Of a stretch of DNA of 64,000 nucleotides, positions 1 to 8,934 are shown one piece after another. Numbering within the stretch: position 1 is the stretch's first letter; each line of letters begins with the position of its first letter. The notes beneath the pieces were generated by a model. That model did not search any database. It saw nothing but the letters and a program-made list of their open reading frames with translations, and was not told the origin of the DNA. Location of the stretch: assembly GCA_947458275.1 (NCBI GenBank), contig CANGYR010000001.1:124001-188000 (forward strand). Reading direction: 5' to 3'. Position numbers and translations under genes: made by a program. The DNA is from Chitinophagaceae bacterium. GTDB taxonomy: Bacteria > Bacteroidota > Bacteroidia > Chitinophagales > Chitinophagaceae.

Positions 1-483
1 TTCAATCTTCCTTCTGAAATCAGTAAATACATTAGGGATGTCATTTAACGAAAAAGGTAAATCGTCTTGATGATATAAAGTATCTGTGGAATAGGATTCA
101 AAAAGACAGTCAATGTTTGCTAATGCATGCTCTACATTATTTTGAGTAATCAGCTCTTCATGAACAAATTCTTTTTTGGCAAAAACTTTATCTACTTTGT
201 ATTTAATGACCAATGCAGGTATTTCAATTTCAGGCTTACCTCTCACCACAATTAATCCGGAACCAATCGACCGAAGGCTTTTATCCAAATCTATCAATGA
301 CTCGAGTAAGAATTGCGCTCTGAAATTGCCGTTTTTTTTAAACCCATATTCGGATGTGGTGAAATGGACATCATCTATACAATATACAGGTATGATCTCA
401 TCGGATTGCTCCATTGCCCTGAACAATGTCTCATTATCATGCGATCTTATATCCGTTTTAAACCAAACAATCGCTCTCTTCAT
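1..483 (-). CDS. Cryptochrome DASH / photolyase, N-terminal part (cut by window edge)
   Basis: The first 161 codons of a gene that runs off the left edge. It opens MKRAIVWFKTDIRSHDNETL, the photolyase N-terminal alpha/beta (antenna-binding) signature, followed by PVYCIDD and an NFRAQFLLESL helix typical of the DASH group. DASH proteins bind FAD and usually a folate antenna and repair pyrimidine dimers mainly in single-stranded or looped DNA. The start ATG touches the stop of the upstream gene with no gap, so it is the last visible member of a five-gene minus-strand photoreactivation operon. The FAD-binding domain is not visible, so the DASH assignment rests on the N-terminus and is less sure than the superfamily. 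Confidence 0.8.
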   Translation of the reverse strand, partial: MKRAIVWFKTDIRSHDNETLFRAMEQSDEIIPVYCIDDVHFTTSEYGFKKNGNFRAQFLLESLIDLDKSLRSIGSGLIVVRGKPEIEIPALVIKYKVDKVFAKKEFVHEELITQNNVEHALANIDCLFESYSTDTLYHQDDLPFSLNDIPNVFTDFRRKIE

Positions 484-2034
484 TTATAACTCATTGATAT
501 TTTTCAAATAATAATCAGCCTGTTCCAGTATTGATGCTCTTGCATCCGGACTCATTTTTCTCCAGACATTGTACATCATTCCTATGCGCGGATTATTGGC
601 AAGTTTGTCTTCATGTTTGTTGTAAAAGTTCCAATATAAACTATTGAAAGGACAGGCCTTCTCTCCTGTCTTTTGAGCATGATTGTAATGACATCCCTCA
701 CAATAGCTGCTCATCTTGTGTATATAAGCGGCGGAACTTACATATGGCTTGGTGGCAACGATGCCTCCATCAGCAAACTGGCTCATCCCTCTCGTATTGG
801 TGATCTCCACCCATTCAATTGCATCGATATAAATCCCCAGATACCACTGATCCACTTCATCAGGATGAATGCCTGCTAGTAACGCAAAATTGCCTGTAAT
901 CATTAATCGCTGTATATGATGCGCATATGCATAATCAAGCGATTGGCTGATGGCATTTTTAAGACAACTCATTTTTGTGTTACCCGTCCAAAACCAATCG
1001 GGCAATTTCGCTTTATAATTGAAAAAATTCAGCTTGTTGTATTCCGGCATCTTTAACCAATAAATACCACGCATGTATTCACGCCATCCGATAATTTGTC
1101 TGACAAATCCTTCTAACTGATGATAGGCAATTTCTTCAGGATTATTGAAATGCGCTTCAATAGCCTTGTTTACAACTTCCTTAGGAGAAAGTAATTTTAT
1201 GTTAAGAGAAAAAGATAATCTGGAATGATACAATGACCATTCATTGGGAGCCATGGCATCTTGAAAAGTCCCAAACAATGGCAGACAATGCTCTACAAAG
1301 AAATCCAACAACTTCAATGATTGCAATCTGTTCACCGGCCATATGAAATCTTCACTATTGACCGTGCCAATAGTTTTAATTTTTGATTGAACAATTTCTT
1401 TTTCAATTTCCGATACATTATTAGAAAACAATAAAGGAGCAATGGGCTTATGTTTTTTAGGAAGCTTTTGGCGATTGGATTCGTCGAAATTCCATTTACC
1501 ATTTAACGGCTTGTCCTCATCATCAACGAGTACGCTATTTTTTTTCCGCATGTAACGGTAGAACGTTTCCATTAAATAAGATTTCTTACCTGCAAACAGC
1601 TCATTTAATTCATTGCGGGAGGTATAGAAATGCTCTGTATCATAAACCGAAGATGGTATTTTCAGATTTTTTACAAACGACTTCAAATGCTTATCCAATC
1701 TGTATTCATCGGGAAGTTGATATTCGAATTTGGCAAAATTGTATTGCTCAATTAAAGATGCGCAGTTCTTATCAAAACGCTGTTGATTATTTTTATCATT
1801 CAGATGAATGTATAAAACCTGATGTTTCTGTTTTTGTAGTTCTTTTGCAAAATTTCGCATGGCTGCAAAAAAGCCGACGACTTTCTGAATGTGATGATTG
1901 GCGTAATCTGTTTCACTTCTGATTTCCATCAATACATAAGTAACGGATTTGTCAACAGTCTTAAACCAACTGTGATGTATATTCAATTGATCACCCAGTA
2001 TGAGACGGAGTGTTTTATCTTTATTACTCATCAT
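484..2034 (-). CDS. Iron-sulfur bacterial cryptochrome/photolyase (FeS-BCP, PhrB-like)
   Basis: 516 residues, the usual length of the FeS-BCP family, whose studied members repair (6-4) photoproducts with FAD, a lumazine-type antenna and a [4Fe-4S] cluster. The N-terminus [16 protein letters not shown] is the family's antenna domain. The C-terminal half holds [16 protein letters not shown] and the hallmark block with Cys445, Cys448 and Cys461 ([17 protein letters not shown]), which with Cys357 gives the four cluster ligands expected. The gene overlaps the end of the DUF2256 gene by 11 bp and abuts the DASH gene. Two tandem start codons occur (MMSNK); either fits. Repair specificity is inferred from family, not from the sequence alone. 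Confidence 0.92.
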   Translation of the reverse strand: MMSNKDKTLRLILGDQLNIHHSWFKTVDKSVTYVLMEIRSETDYANHHIQKVVGFFAAMRNFAKELQKQKHQVLYIHLNDKNNQQRFDKNCASLIEQYNFAKFEYQLPDEYRLDKHLKSFVKNLKIPSSVYDTEHFYTSRNELNELFAGKKSYLMETFYRYMRKKNSVLVDDEDKPLNGKWNFDESNRQKLPKKHKPIAPLLFSNNVSEIEKEIVQSKIKTIGTVNSEDFIWPVNRLQSLKLLDFFVEHCLPLFGTFQDAMAPNEWSLYHSRLSFSLNIKLLSPKEVVNKAIEAHFNNPEEIAYHQLEGFVRQIIGWREYMRGIYWLKMPEYNKLNFFNYKAKLPDWFWTGNTKMSCLKNAISQSLDYAYAHHIQRLMITGNFALLAGIHPDEVDQWYLGIYIDAIEWVEITNTRGMSQFADGGIVATKPYVSSAAYIHKMSSYCEGCHYNHAQKTGEKACPFNSLYWNFYNKHEDKLANNPRIGMMYNVWRKMSPDARASILEQADYYLKNINEL

Positions 2035-2176
2035 TTTTATTTTTTAGCCCTCTGCATTTCTCACTGCAATATTTTACTTCATTCCAGTTTTTCTCCCATT
2101 TCTTTCTCCAGGTAAAAGGCCTGTTGCATACCAAACAAATCTTGGAAGGGAGATTTTCCTTTTTTACGTTCTTCAT
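2024..2176 (-). CDS. DUF2256 small zinc-ribbon-like protein, 50 aa
   Basis: A 50-residue frame squeezed between two photolyase genes (9 bp after the first, overlapping the second by 11 bp). It has Cys14-x2-Cys17 and Cys37-x3-Cys41 around a basic, aromatic core ([11 protein letters not shown]), which is the conserved pattern of the DUF2256 family; the spacing suggests one bound zinc. Members are often found beside cryptochrome/photolyase genes, and their role is unknown. Length, cysteine spacing and tight operon position make it a real gene despite its size. Possible roles (DNA-end or partner binding for the photolyases) are inference only. Confidence 0.88.
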   Translation of the reverse strand: MKNVKKENLPSKICLVCNRPFTWRKKWEKNWNEVKYCSEKCRGLKNKNDE

Positions 2177-2185
2177 ATACGATGG

Positions 2186-3668
2186 TTATACGCTCATATC
2201 AGATGCAGATACATTTACATGCATCTCCAGTATTTTTTTCGCCTCTTTTTTAACTTCATTATTTTTTCTGAAACTCCACATGATATCACTTGCACTCTTT
2301 CTGGTTTCTTCTATATCTACAATCGGAGCAGGATAATCTTTGCCAATGATACAATTGTATAACTTTTGTTCAATCAACGTAAACTTATGTGGTTCGTGAA
2401 TTAAGTCAGAAGGCACGTCTTTAAGTTCCGGAATCCATTTTTTAATAAACATTCCGTCTTTATCATATTTTTCTGAATTCTTTACCGGATTATAAATCCT
2501 GATGGTATTGATTCCGGTAGTACCACTCTGCATTTGCAATTGGGGATAATGTATACCCGGCTCATAATCCAAAAATTGCCTGGCTAAAAAATGTAATTCT
2601 CTCCAGTCTTGCCACAAATTATAAGCAAAAAAAGAAACGACCATGGCCCTCATCCTGAAATTAAGATAGCCGGTTGCCACTACACAACGCATACAGGCAT
2701 CTACAATTGGTACGCCTGTTTGTCCGGTTTGCCATGCTTTAATGTATGACTCATTTCTGGGCTTGACCAGACTATTGTATGCACGGTTGATATTTTCAAA
2801 TTCGTAACGGCATTCTGATTCAAATTTTTGAATAAAATGACAATGCCAGTGCAGACGGGAAATAAAATTTGAGAGCGCTCTTTTATTAACTGAGGTGCTG
2901 TAATGTTGTAAGGTAAACTGATAAACCATTCGCATGCTTATGTTGCCGTAAGCCAGATATGGTGAGAGGCGACTGCAGCTTTTTCTGCTCAATAAAGGAC
3001 TACTGATATATTTACTGTAATCAACATGTCTTTCATTGATAAAGTTCTCCAGATATCTCCATGCCCAATATTCACCGCCTTGCTGGAAATTTGGATTTCG
3101 GGTGGTGATAGCAGTATCTAATTCATTCCCTTTAAGTTGATTGTAAAGACTTTCGTCCAATTTTACGAAACTTAATTCTTTTAGATCAGCAGTTTTCGGC
3201 TGAGTAGCCATATTTTCCTTCCAGCGTTTTTGCCAGTCTTTACGGGATTTTAATCCGCGTATTATGCCGTTTGTCTGACATTCCTTCCAATTAATATTGT
3301 TGTCCCGAAACCAGGCCTTCATCATTTTATCCCGGACATATGTAATCTGATTTCCTGTTTCTTCTGATGAAAATACTGTTTGTATAGAATAAGTATTTGC
3401 AAGCTTTTCAAAAACAGGTTTTACGTCGTCATGAAATGTGTACAGCTCAGCGTTGATGTCTTTTAACTTATTTTTCATTTCAGTTAAAGACTCATAAACA
3501 AATCGCCAATGTCTGACATCGCTGTCTTCATATCTCATTACAGATGGCTCAAAAAAAGAAAATAAGTAAAACAGGGAGATTTGATTGATTTGCCAGATAA
3601 AGAGGTTCATGATCAGTAAAACGCAAGTCGCGCTTGAACCAAACAATATTTACAGGCGGTTTTGGCAT
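2186..3668 (-). CDS. Photolyase/cryptochrome family protein, broken by a +1 frameshift
   Basis: From the ATG at 3668 the frame reads [20 protein letters not shown], a classic photolyase N-terminus, for 39 residues up to LLIFFF and then a stop. The rest of the protein ([15 protein letters not shown] onward, 454 residues) continues in the next frame. The shift lies in a run of seven A at 3551-3557 (seven T in the mRNA); six would restore a 493-residue protein. The C-terminal FAD domain is intact ([29 protein letters not shown]) but the usual FAD-loop GTGTD is replaced by GTTGINT, as in a distinct bacterial subgroup. A start at 3646 in the second frame gives a non-homologous N-terminus and is not real. 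Either a homopolymer sequencing error, a slippery site, or a recent pseudogene. Confidence 0.85.
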
Positions 3669-3674
3669 GCGATC

Positions 3675-4316
3675 TTACAATATTTCAGTTGGGAATTTAT
3701 CAGTTTTGGCATAAGACAATCTTGCCAGCTTACCAGTAGAATGATAACTATCTAATCCCGAAATAGCAATGGTTTCTGCTGCCTCAATATCTATCGCTCC
3801 GTCAGTCATCAAAGAAGATTCGGGGAGTATAACTTCTACTATTTTTCCTATAACAAGAATAGTTCCGTTTATTTTCAGCTCATGCTTTTCTGCAAATTCC
3901 ACTCCAAATTTGATGTGACTTTCTTTTACAAAAGGAGCTATAAACCCTTTAATAAACTCAGAAGTCAATTCAGTTGCTTCAAATTCAGATATATTTTTTG
4001 GATAACGAGCCGATGTTTGATGCGCTTGTTTAAATATGTTTTTATTGATATGATTGATGGTATAGAAGCCGGTCTCATAAATGTTTTCAAGTGTATGTCT
4101 TTCGGTTGTATCGGGTCGGTTGATAAACCCAACCAAAGCAGGATTTGATCCCAAATGAACGACAGAACTGAAAATAGAAAGATTGGTTTGTTGGTTTTTA
4201 TCGATTGTTCCGATTAAAGAAGCGCTTTTGAAACCGGTAAGGGAATTCATCAATGCCGCTCTGTATCGGGATTCCATAGTTTCGAAATCACTTGAGGTTA
4301 AATGGATATGGTTCAT
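3675..4316 (-). CDS. Flavin reductase family protein (FMN-binding split barrel)
   Basis: 213 residues with the flavin-reductase-like split-barrel pattern: a start at the beginning of the domain (MESRYRAALMNSLTGFKSASLIG), then VHLGSNPALVGFINRPD and a TLENIYETGFYTIN segment that forms the FMN phosphate and dimer regions in relatives. The family reduces or uses FMN/FAD with NAD(P)H in the cytoplasm. It is the first gene of the photolyase operon (6 bp before the frameshifted photolyase), so a role in supplying or re-reducing flavin for the photolyases is plausible but inferred. No signal peptide. Confidence 0.8.
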   Translation of the reverse strand: MNHIHLTSSDFETMESRYRAALMNSLTGFKSASLIGTIDKNQQTNLSIFSSVVHLGSNPALVGFINRPDTTERHTLENIYETGFYTINHINKNIFKQAHQTSARYPKNISEFEATELTSEFIKGFIAPFVKESHIKFGVEFAEKHELKINGTILVIGKIVEVILPESSLMTDGAIDIEAAETIAISGLDSYHSTGKLARLSYAKTDKFPTEIL

Positions 4317-4556
4317 TAAATGAGTTGAATTTGTAATAGGTTATAACAAATTGAAATGTGATTTGTTCTGATAAATAAAGGAAGTTAAAAAAGTATTCAA
4401 TTTTAATCAGGGATTAAAATTTTTGACTAGAAAAAGGGGATATACTTGCTACTTCAAAAAAAAGGGCAAAAATTACTCCTATTTGAAGAACGAGGGTAAA
4501 TTTTATAATTTTTTACCCTTGAAAAAATAGTTATAATTCGGATTGATGTAACCCCA

Positions 4557-4709
4557 TTAATATAAGCATCCAAAGATCCACAATGGCAAATCATTTCCAA
4601 CAGGATATTCCAAATCATCTTTAACAACCCACGCATTTTTTATTCCTACAATCTGTTTTTTTGATTTGTCCTTACCCCCTACTTCAAAAGTGTATTTATT
4701 GGCATACAT
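4557..4709 (-). pseudogene. C-terminal remnant of an AAA+ ATPase (DUF4143-type)
   Basis: A 50-codon frame encodes YTFEVGGKDKSKKQIVG followed by NAWVVKDDLEYPVGND and ends LPLWIFGCLY. This matches from memory the extreme C-terminus of the large Bacteroidota AAA ATPase/DUF4143 family (...FEVGGKxK...Q(I)xG...DDxExGxxxxIPLWxFGxLY-stop). The rest of the protein (about 330 residues) is missing; the frame meets a stop about 35 bases upstream of the ATG. A decayed accessory gene, transferred and largely deleted, is the simplest reading. A different overlapping 60-codon frame here has no recognisable features. Confidence 0.62.
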
Positions 4710-4800
4710 TTTAAGAAAGAATTTAAATTCAATTATTTAATAACCAATTAGTTATGTTGCTTTCCGACACAGAACTTTAAAACCCTTACCAGTAAAGGTT

Positions 4801-4881
4801 TTCAGAGGCGAGTTGCAAATGGGGTACAAGGATGGAAAATTAGAAATGGTGGATGTAGAATTGCATTAACTCGCCTCTGAA
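4801..4881. repeat. 14-bp perfect inverted repeat around a 53-bp core
   Basis: TTCAGAGGCGAGTT at 4801-4814 is exactly complementary to 4868-4881. The core shows no frame. The 81-bp unit could be a small MITE-like element, a scar of the ATPase gene loss, or a transcript hairpin upstream of the RhuM-Fic gene. It has no T-run on the plus side, so it is not a typical terminator. Confidence 0.7.
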
Positions 4882-4977
4882 CTTTCTTTATTTAAAAAGA
4901 TGAATATCTTCTCTAACTTTATCCTTAATTGAAATTTGAACCATTTTTAACAATTATACATTAATTAATGCGTCCTC

Positions 4978-5940
4978 ATGAAGGAAATAATTATTTATAA
5001 AACAAAAGATAAACAAACACAGATTGAGGTCAATTTTGAAAATGACACGGTTTGGCTGACACAACAGCAAATGGCATTACTTTTTGGTCAAACTAAGCAA
5101 AACATCAGTTTACACGTTAATAACTGCTTCAAAGAGAAGGAGTTAAAGCCCTCTTCAGTTGTCAAGGAATCCTTGACAACTGCTTCAGATGGAAAAAGGT
5201 ATAAAACAAAATATTATAACCTGGATGTTATCATTTCAGTAGGGTATCGGGTTAAATCAGTTCGGGGAACTCAATTTCGTCAGTGGGCTACACAACGATT
5301 AAAAGACTACCTCGTAGAAGGTGTTATAATAAATGAAAAACGCTTAACACAAAAGAACAAAGAAATTCAAATTTTGCATGATGGAATAAGAATTCTCAGC
5401 AGAGCGATTGAAGAAAAAGCCAATGCCGGAGAATTTGAGTGGCTTCAGCAATTTAGTCTTGGATTAAAATTGTTAGATGATTATGATCATGAAGCCTTGG
5501 ATAAAATCGGAAAGCATAAAAGAAAAGCCAAATATCCTGCATTGAAAGAATACATGGAATTGGTTGAGCAAATGAAAATGGATTTCAATTCTGATGTATT
5601 CGGAAAAGAAAAAGACGAAGGATTTAAAAGTGCGGTCACATTAATTCAACAACAATTTGGCAAAAAGGATATTTACTTAAGTATCGAAGAAAAAGCATCG
5701 ATGCTCCTTTATTTAATAGTCAAGAATCATGCTTTTGTGGATGGTAATAAAAGAATTGCTGCAGCCTGTTTCCTATTATTTTTAGAAAGAAATAATTTAT
5801 TATATAGCGATCAAGGACAAACGATTATTAGCAACGAAGCATTAGCCAGTTTGACTTTATTTGTTGCTTCTAGTAAGGCAGAAGAAATGGGAACGGTCAA
5901 ACAATTACTGGTGAGTATTTTAAATAGAAATATGCCTTAA
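4978..5940 (+). CDS. RhuM family DNA-binding-like domain fused to a Fic/Doc domain
   Basis: 320 residues. The N-terminal 110 residues match the RhuM virulence-protein family (VWLTQQQMALLFGQTKQNIS; YYNLDVIISVGYRVKSVRGTQFRQWAT), thought to be a winged-helix-like nucleic-acid-binding unit. The C-terminal third carries the Fic/Doc motif HAFVDGNKR at residues 251-259 in the expected fold context (LLYLIVKNHAF...), with the catalytic His251 and the phosphate-binding GNKR intact, so an AMP- or phosphoryl-transferase toxin-like activity is expected. No separate antitoxin gene is seen next to it; a self-inhibitory helix or the RhuM part may restrain it. Lone, AT-rich and beside a decayed gene, it looks horizontally acquired. 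Confidence 0.87.
   Translation: MKEIIIYKTKDKQTQIEVNFENDTVWLTQQQMALLFGQTKQNISLHVNNCFKEKELKPSSVVKESLTTASDGKRYKTKYYNLDVIISVGYRVKSVRGTQFRQWATQRLKDYLVEGVIINEKRLTQKNKEIQILHDGIRILSRAIEEKANAGEFEWLQQFSLGLKLLDDYDHEALDKIGKHKRKAKYPALKEYMELVEQMKMDFNSDVFGKEKDEGFKSAVTLIQQQFGKKDIYLSIEEKASMLLYLIVKNHAFVDGNKRIAAACFLLFLERNNLLYSDQGQTIISNEALASLTLFVASSKAEEMGTVKQLLVSILNRNMP
5156..5182. repeat. 27-bp perfect palindrome inside the RhuM-Fic gene
   Basis: Thirteen-base arms starting CAGTTGTCAAGGA at 5156 mirror TCCTTGACAACTG ending at 5182, with a single A at the centre. It encodes the VVKESLTTA stretch of the RhuM domain. A perfect palindrome this long in coding DNA is rare by chance and could be a binding site for the encoded dimeric protein. 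Confidence 0.85.
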
Positions 5941-5998
5941 AACTAAGGGAAATTCAAAGGCAAATTAGGCATAATTAATTGACAGTCAATTATTTACA

Positions 5999-7375
5999 CT
6001 ATTTTCCGATACAAAACTTCGAAAAAATATAATCCAACTTATCTTCACTGGTCACCTCTCCGGTAATTTCACCCAAATGAAATAATGCCGTGCGGATTTC
6101 TATTGCCAGTAAATCGCCGGGCAACTGATTGTCTAGTCCATGGCGGACAGATTCAATGGAGGTTTTTATTTGCATCAATGATTGTAAATGACGAGCATTT
6201 GTAATGATAGTCTGGTCGGTATCTACAGCCCCCTCCACCGCCGAGTCATATATCATCTTACGTAATGCATCTATCCCGCGATTAAGCATTGCCGTTATGT
6301 ATACACAATTTTTATCTTTATCATCAACAGCATTCTCATTAATTAAATCGGATTTATTGGCAACAAGAATATATCTTATCCCCTCTTTTTCAAAAAGATC
6401 AACCTGTTCTTTTAATTCATCCTCCGTTTCGGCATTCACATCATATACATATAACACCAAATCCGCCGAACGCATTTTCTCCAAACTCTTCCCTATTCCT
6501 ATGTTTTCAATTACATCACCCGCATGTTGACGAATACCTGCCGTATCAATTAACCTGAACAATACACCATTGATGTTTATCGTTTCTTCAATGGTATCTC
6601 TCGTTGTACCGGCAATCTCACTCACAATGGCCCTCTCCTCATTTAGCAAACAATTCAATAAAGTAGATTTACCTGCATTGGGCTTTCCAATAATGGCCAC
6701 ACTCACGCCGTGTTTTATAACATTGCCCAGTTTAAAGGATTCTATCAACAACTGCGTAACCGATTCTATCTGCTGTAATAATGAATAAAATTTTGTTCGG
6801 TCGGCAAACTCCACATCCTCCGTAGCAAAATCCAACTCAAGTTCTATAAGCGATGCAAACTGAATGAGCTGCTCGCGCATGTGCTTCAACTGATTTGAAA
6901 ATCCACCTCTAATATTATGTAATGCAGTGCGCTGACCGGCAGAAGTATTCGCAGCAATCAAATCCGCTACCGACTCGGCCTGAGTTAAATCCAACTTGCC
7001 ATTCAAAAAAGCGCGCTGCGTAAACTCTCCGGGCTTAGCCATACGCGCTCCGTATTTTATGCATGCATGCACAATTTGTTGCTGCACAAACGGACTGCCA
7101 TGTCCGCTGATTTCAATAGTATCTTCTCCGGTATAACTTTTGGGACCTTTGAATAAAGACAATACTACCTCATCAATTACCTGTTCGCCATCTTTCAACC
7201 AACCAACATGAAGGGTATGCGAAGACTGATCTGCTAAATTTTTTGAAGGAAATAAATGCTGAACAACAGAAAATGCTTGCTTGCCTGTTACACGAACTAC
7301 TCCAATGGCAGAGACTGCCGCAGCAGTGGCAGGAGCCACAATGGTATCATCCCATCCTGATAGCTTGTTGTTCAT
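5999..7375 (-). CDS. mnmE: tRNA modification GTPase MnmE
   Basis: 458 residues, normal length. With MnmG it installs the aminomethyl/carboxymethylaminomethyl group on wobble U34 of tRNAs. The N-terminal folate-binding domain is present (APATAAAVSAIGVVRVTG), then the inserted G domain with G1 GKPNAGKST at 230-238, G2-like GTTRDT near 256, G3 DTAG near 278 and G4 NKSD near 339. The C-terminal FCIGK carries the functionally required cysteine. Convergent with the RhuM-Fic gene 58 bp away and 28 bp downstream of the beta-CASP nuclease gene, likely in one transcript with it. Confidence 0.98.
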   Translation of the reverse strand: MNNKLSGWDDTIVAPATAAAVSAIGVVRVTGKQAFSVVQHLFPSKNLADQSSHTLHVGWLKDGEQVIDEVVLSLFKGPKSYTGEDTIEISGHGSPFVQQQIVHACIKYGARMAKPGEFTQRAFLNGKLDLTQAESVADLIAANTSAGQRTALHNIRGGFSNQLKHMREQLIQFASLIELELDFATEDVEFADRTKFYSLLQQIESVTQLLIESFKLGNVIKHGVSVAIIGKPNAGKSTLLNCLLNEERAIVSEIAGTTRDTIEETININGVLFRLIDTAGIRQHAGDVIENIGIGKSLEKMRSADLVLYVYDVNAETEDELKEQVDLFEKEGIRYILVANKSDLINENAVDDKDKNCVYITAMLNRGIDALRKMIYDSAVEGAVDTDQTIITNARHLQSLMQIKTSIESVRHGLDNQLPGDLLAIEIRTALFHLGEITGEVTSEDKLDYIFSKFCIGK

Positions 7376-7403
7376 GCTGCAAAGATACTTGATATAAACA
7401 ATG

Positions 7404-8807
7404 CTATCCCAATCCTATCTCCTCGTGTTGCGAAGGAATAATCACATCATGAAATCCTTTTCTCAATAGTCTTTGCTGAAAATCAACTTGTACCGGATAT
7501 TCACCGTGAACCAAAAAAAGTTTTTTCACCAAACGTGGCTCCTGGCAGGCAAGGAACTGGCACAAATCATCATAATCACCATGGGCACTCATGCTGCGCA
7601 TCTCTCCAATTTCCGCATTGACCTCATGCGGTTGCCCGAATATGTTTATGTGCTCTGGCTTCTTCATGAGTTTTCCTCCCAGTGAACGCGGCTCACAATA
7701 TCCGGTAAACAAAATGGTATTGCGGCTGTTTTCAATGTTATTGCTAATGTGATGTTTTATTCTTCCGGCCTCCGCCATTCCACTGGCAGAAATAATGACA
7801 CAAGGCGCCTTATAATAATTAAGCATTTTAGATTCCTCCACAGTCTTCACAAACTTCAGCCCTTTGAAACTAAAGGGATCACTGTCGCTCTGTAATACTT
7901 TCTGAATGCGGCTGTTAAAATATTTCGGATAGCTTTTTATTATCTGTGTAGCTTTTGTACTAAGCGGACTGTCAACAAAATATTCCAAAGGAGGCAATAG
8001 ATTTTCCAGCTCCAGTTGATTCAATGCGTATAAAACTTCCTGCGTACGTCCAACGCTGAATGCGGGGATAATCAACTTTCCTTTTTTCTTCAAACAAGTA
8101 TGCTCAATCCATTTGAGCATCATATCGGAAGTAGGATGGTGTTCATCATGCAGACTGTTACCATAGGTAGATTCCAGAATTATATAATCTGCCTGATCAA
8201 ATGTTGCAGGTGATTTCAAAATAACATCTCTGTATCTGCCCACGTCGCCACTGAAAGTAATGCGCGTCGTGTTGCCATTTTCTTTTATCTTCAAATGCAC
8301 CACTGCACTGCCAATGATATGCCCTGCATCAGTATAACAAAATTCAATCTCGTCATCAATCTTATGCCAGACATTATATTCTACTTTTACAAATTTCCCG
8401 GCGGCAATCAAGGCGTCATCTGTTGTATACAAGGGTTTCAATAAAGGCAAACCTAAAAGCGCCCTTCTTTTATTTTCATATTTCACATCATTTTCCTGAA
8501 TGCCCGCAGAATCTTCCATAAGAATAGATGCCAGATCTTTGGTGGCAGGCGTTGCATAAATCACTCCCTTATAACCATCTTTAATTAGTTTTGGAATCAA
8601 CCCCGAATGATCTATATGCGCATGAGATAGAATAAAGTAAGTGACATCGGCCGGATTAAACCCAAAATCATTGTTCAGATCATTGGTTTCTTTTCCCATC
8701 CCCTGAAACATACCGCAATCAAGAAGAATTTTTTTTCCGTTTTTTAGAGTGATGATGTGCTTGGAACCGGTAACGGTTCTTGCGGCGCCGTGGAAACTTA
8801 TTTTCAA
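7404..8807 (-). CDS. Metallo-beta-lactamase/beta-CASP RNA-processing nuclease
   Basis: 467 residues. The metallo-beta-lactamase motif HAHIDH at 62-67 supplies zinc ligands, then GDVGR and a beta-CASP insert (LILESTYGNSLHDEHH; GRTQEVLYALNQLE) and the C-terminal RNA-metabolising domain with SASGMAEAGRIKHH and a final LVHGE histidine. These are the features of the CPSF73-like bacterial YSH1/RNase family that cleaves RNA or degrades it exonucleolytically in the cytoplasm. Substrate is unknown. Lies between the M20 gene and mnmE, all on the minus strand. Confidence 0.92.
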   Translation of the reverse strand: MKISFHGAARTVTGSKHIITLKNGKKILLDCGMFQGMGKETNDLNNDFGFNPADVTYFILSHAHIDHSGLIPKLIKDGYKGVIYATPATKDLASILMEDSAGIQENDVKYENKRRALLGLPLLKPLYTTDDALIAAGKFVKVEYNVWHKIDDEIEFCYTDAGHIIGSAVVHLKIKENGNTTRITFSGDVGRYRDVILKSPATFDQADYIILESTYGNSLHDEHHPTSDMMLKWIEHTCLKKKGKLIIPAFSVGRTQEVLYALNQLELENLLPPLEYFVDSPLSTKATQIIKSYPKYFNSRIQKVLQSDSDPFSFKGLKFVKTVEESKMLNYYKAPCVIISASGMAEAGRIKHHISNNIENSRNTILFTGYCEPRSLGGKLMKKPEHINIFGQPHEVNAEIGEMRSMSAHGDYDDLCQFLACQEPRLVKKLFLVHGEYPVQVDFQQRLLRKGFHDVIIPSQHEEIGLG

Positions 8808-8859
8808 TGTTGGTGGATTTAGTATGAGTTTAATGATTACAATTCTATTGAAAGATACC

Positions 8860-8934
8860 GTTTAATAGTTTAGCAGATTAGGGGTTTAGGATTTTAGTAT
8901 GCATCTAAACTTCTAAACACCTAAACGTCTAAAC
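8860..8934. repeat. Paired intercistronic repeat: GTTTAG arm and CTAAAC arm
   Basis: Between the M20 gene and the beta-CASP gene. On the plus strand 8905-8934 is four CTAAAC units with an 8-bp period; 8860-8897 is a degenerate complementary array (GTTTA, GTTTAG, TTTAG). Read in the direction of the minus-strand mRNA, the G-bearing arm comes first, touching the stop codon of the M20 gene, and the C-bearing arm follows. Imperfect hairpin potential. Confidence 0.8.

Larger units (their letters stand above)
4317..4977. other. Gene-poor accessory spacer (661 bp)
   Basis: This stretch between the photolyase operon and the RhuM-Fic gene holds no intact gene. It contains an ATPase C-terminal remnant (4557-4709), a 14-bp inverted repeat (4801-4814 and 4868-4881) and a small AT-rich hairpin GGGTAAA...TTTACCC at 4494-4518. 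The photolyase operon promoter should also lie near its left end but no clear match to the Bacteroidota consensus was seen. Confidence 0.6.

Noticed and set aside
3560-3646. Start of the photolyase at 3646
   Set aside because: That N-terminus is unrelated to the family; the true N-terminus lies in the other frame from 3668 with a frameshift at 3551-3557.
4454-4636. 60-codon minus-strand frame
   Set aside because: No recognisable features; an overlapping frame matches an ATPase C-terminus.
5977-5991. AATTGACAGTCAATT hairpin between RhuM-Fic and mnmE as a terminator
   Set aside because: Short AT-rich stem without a T-run; too weak to call.
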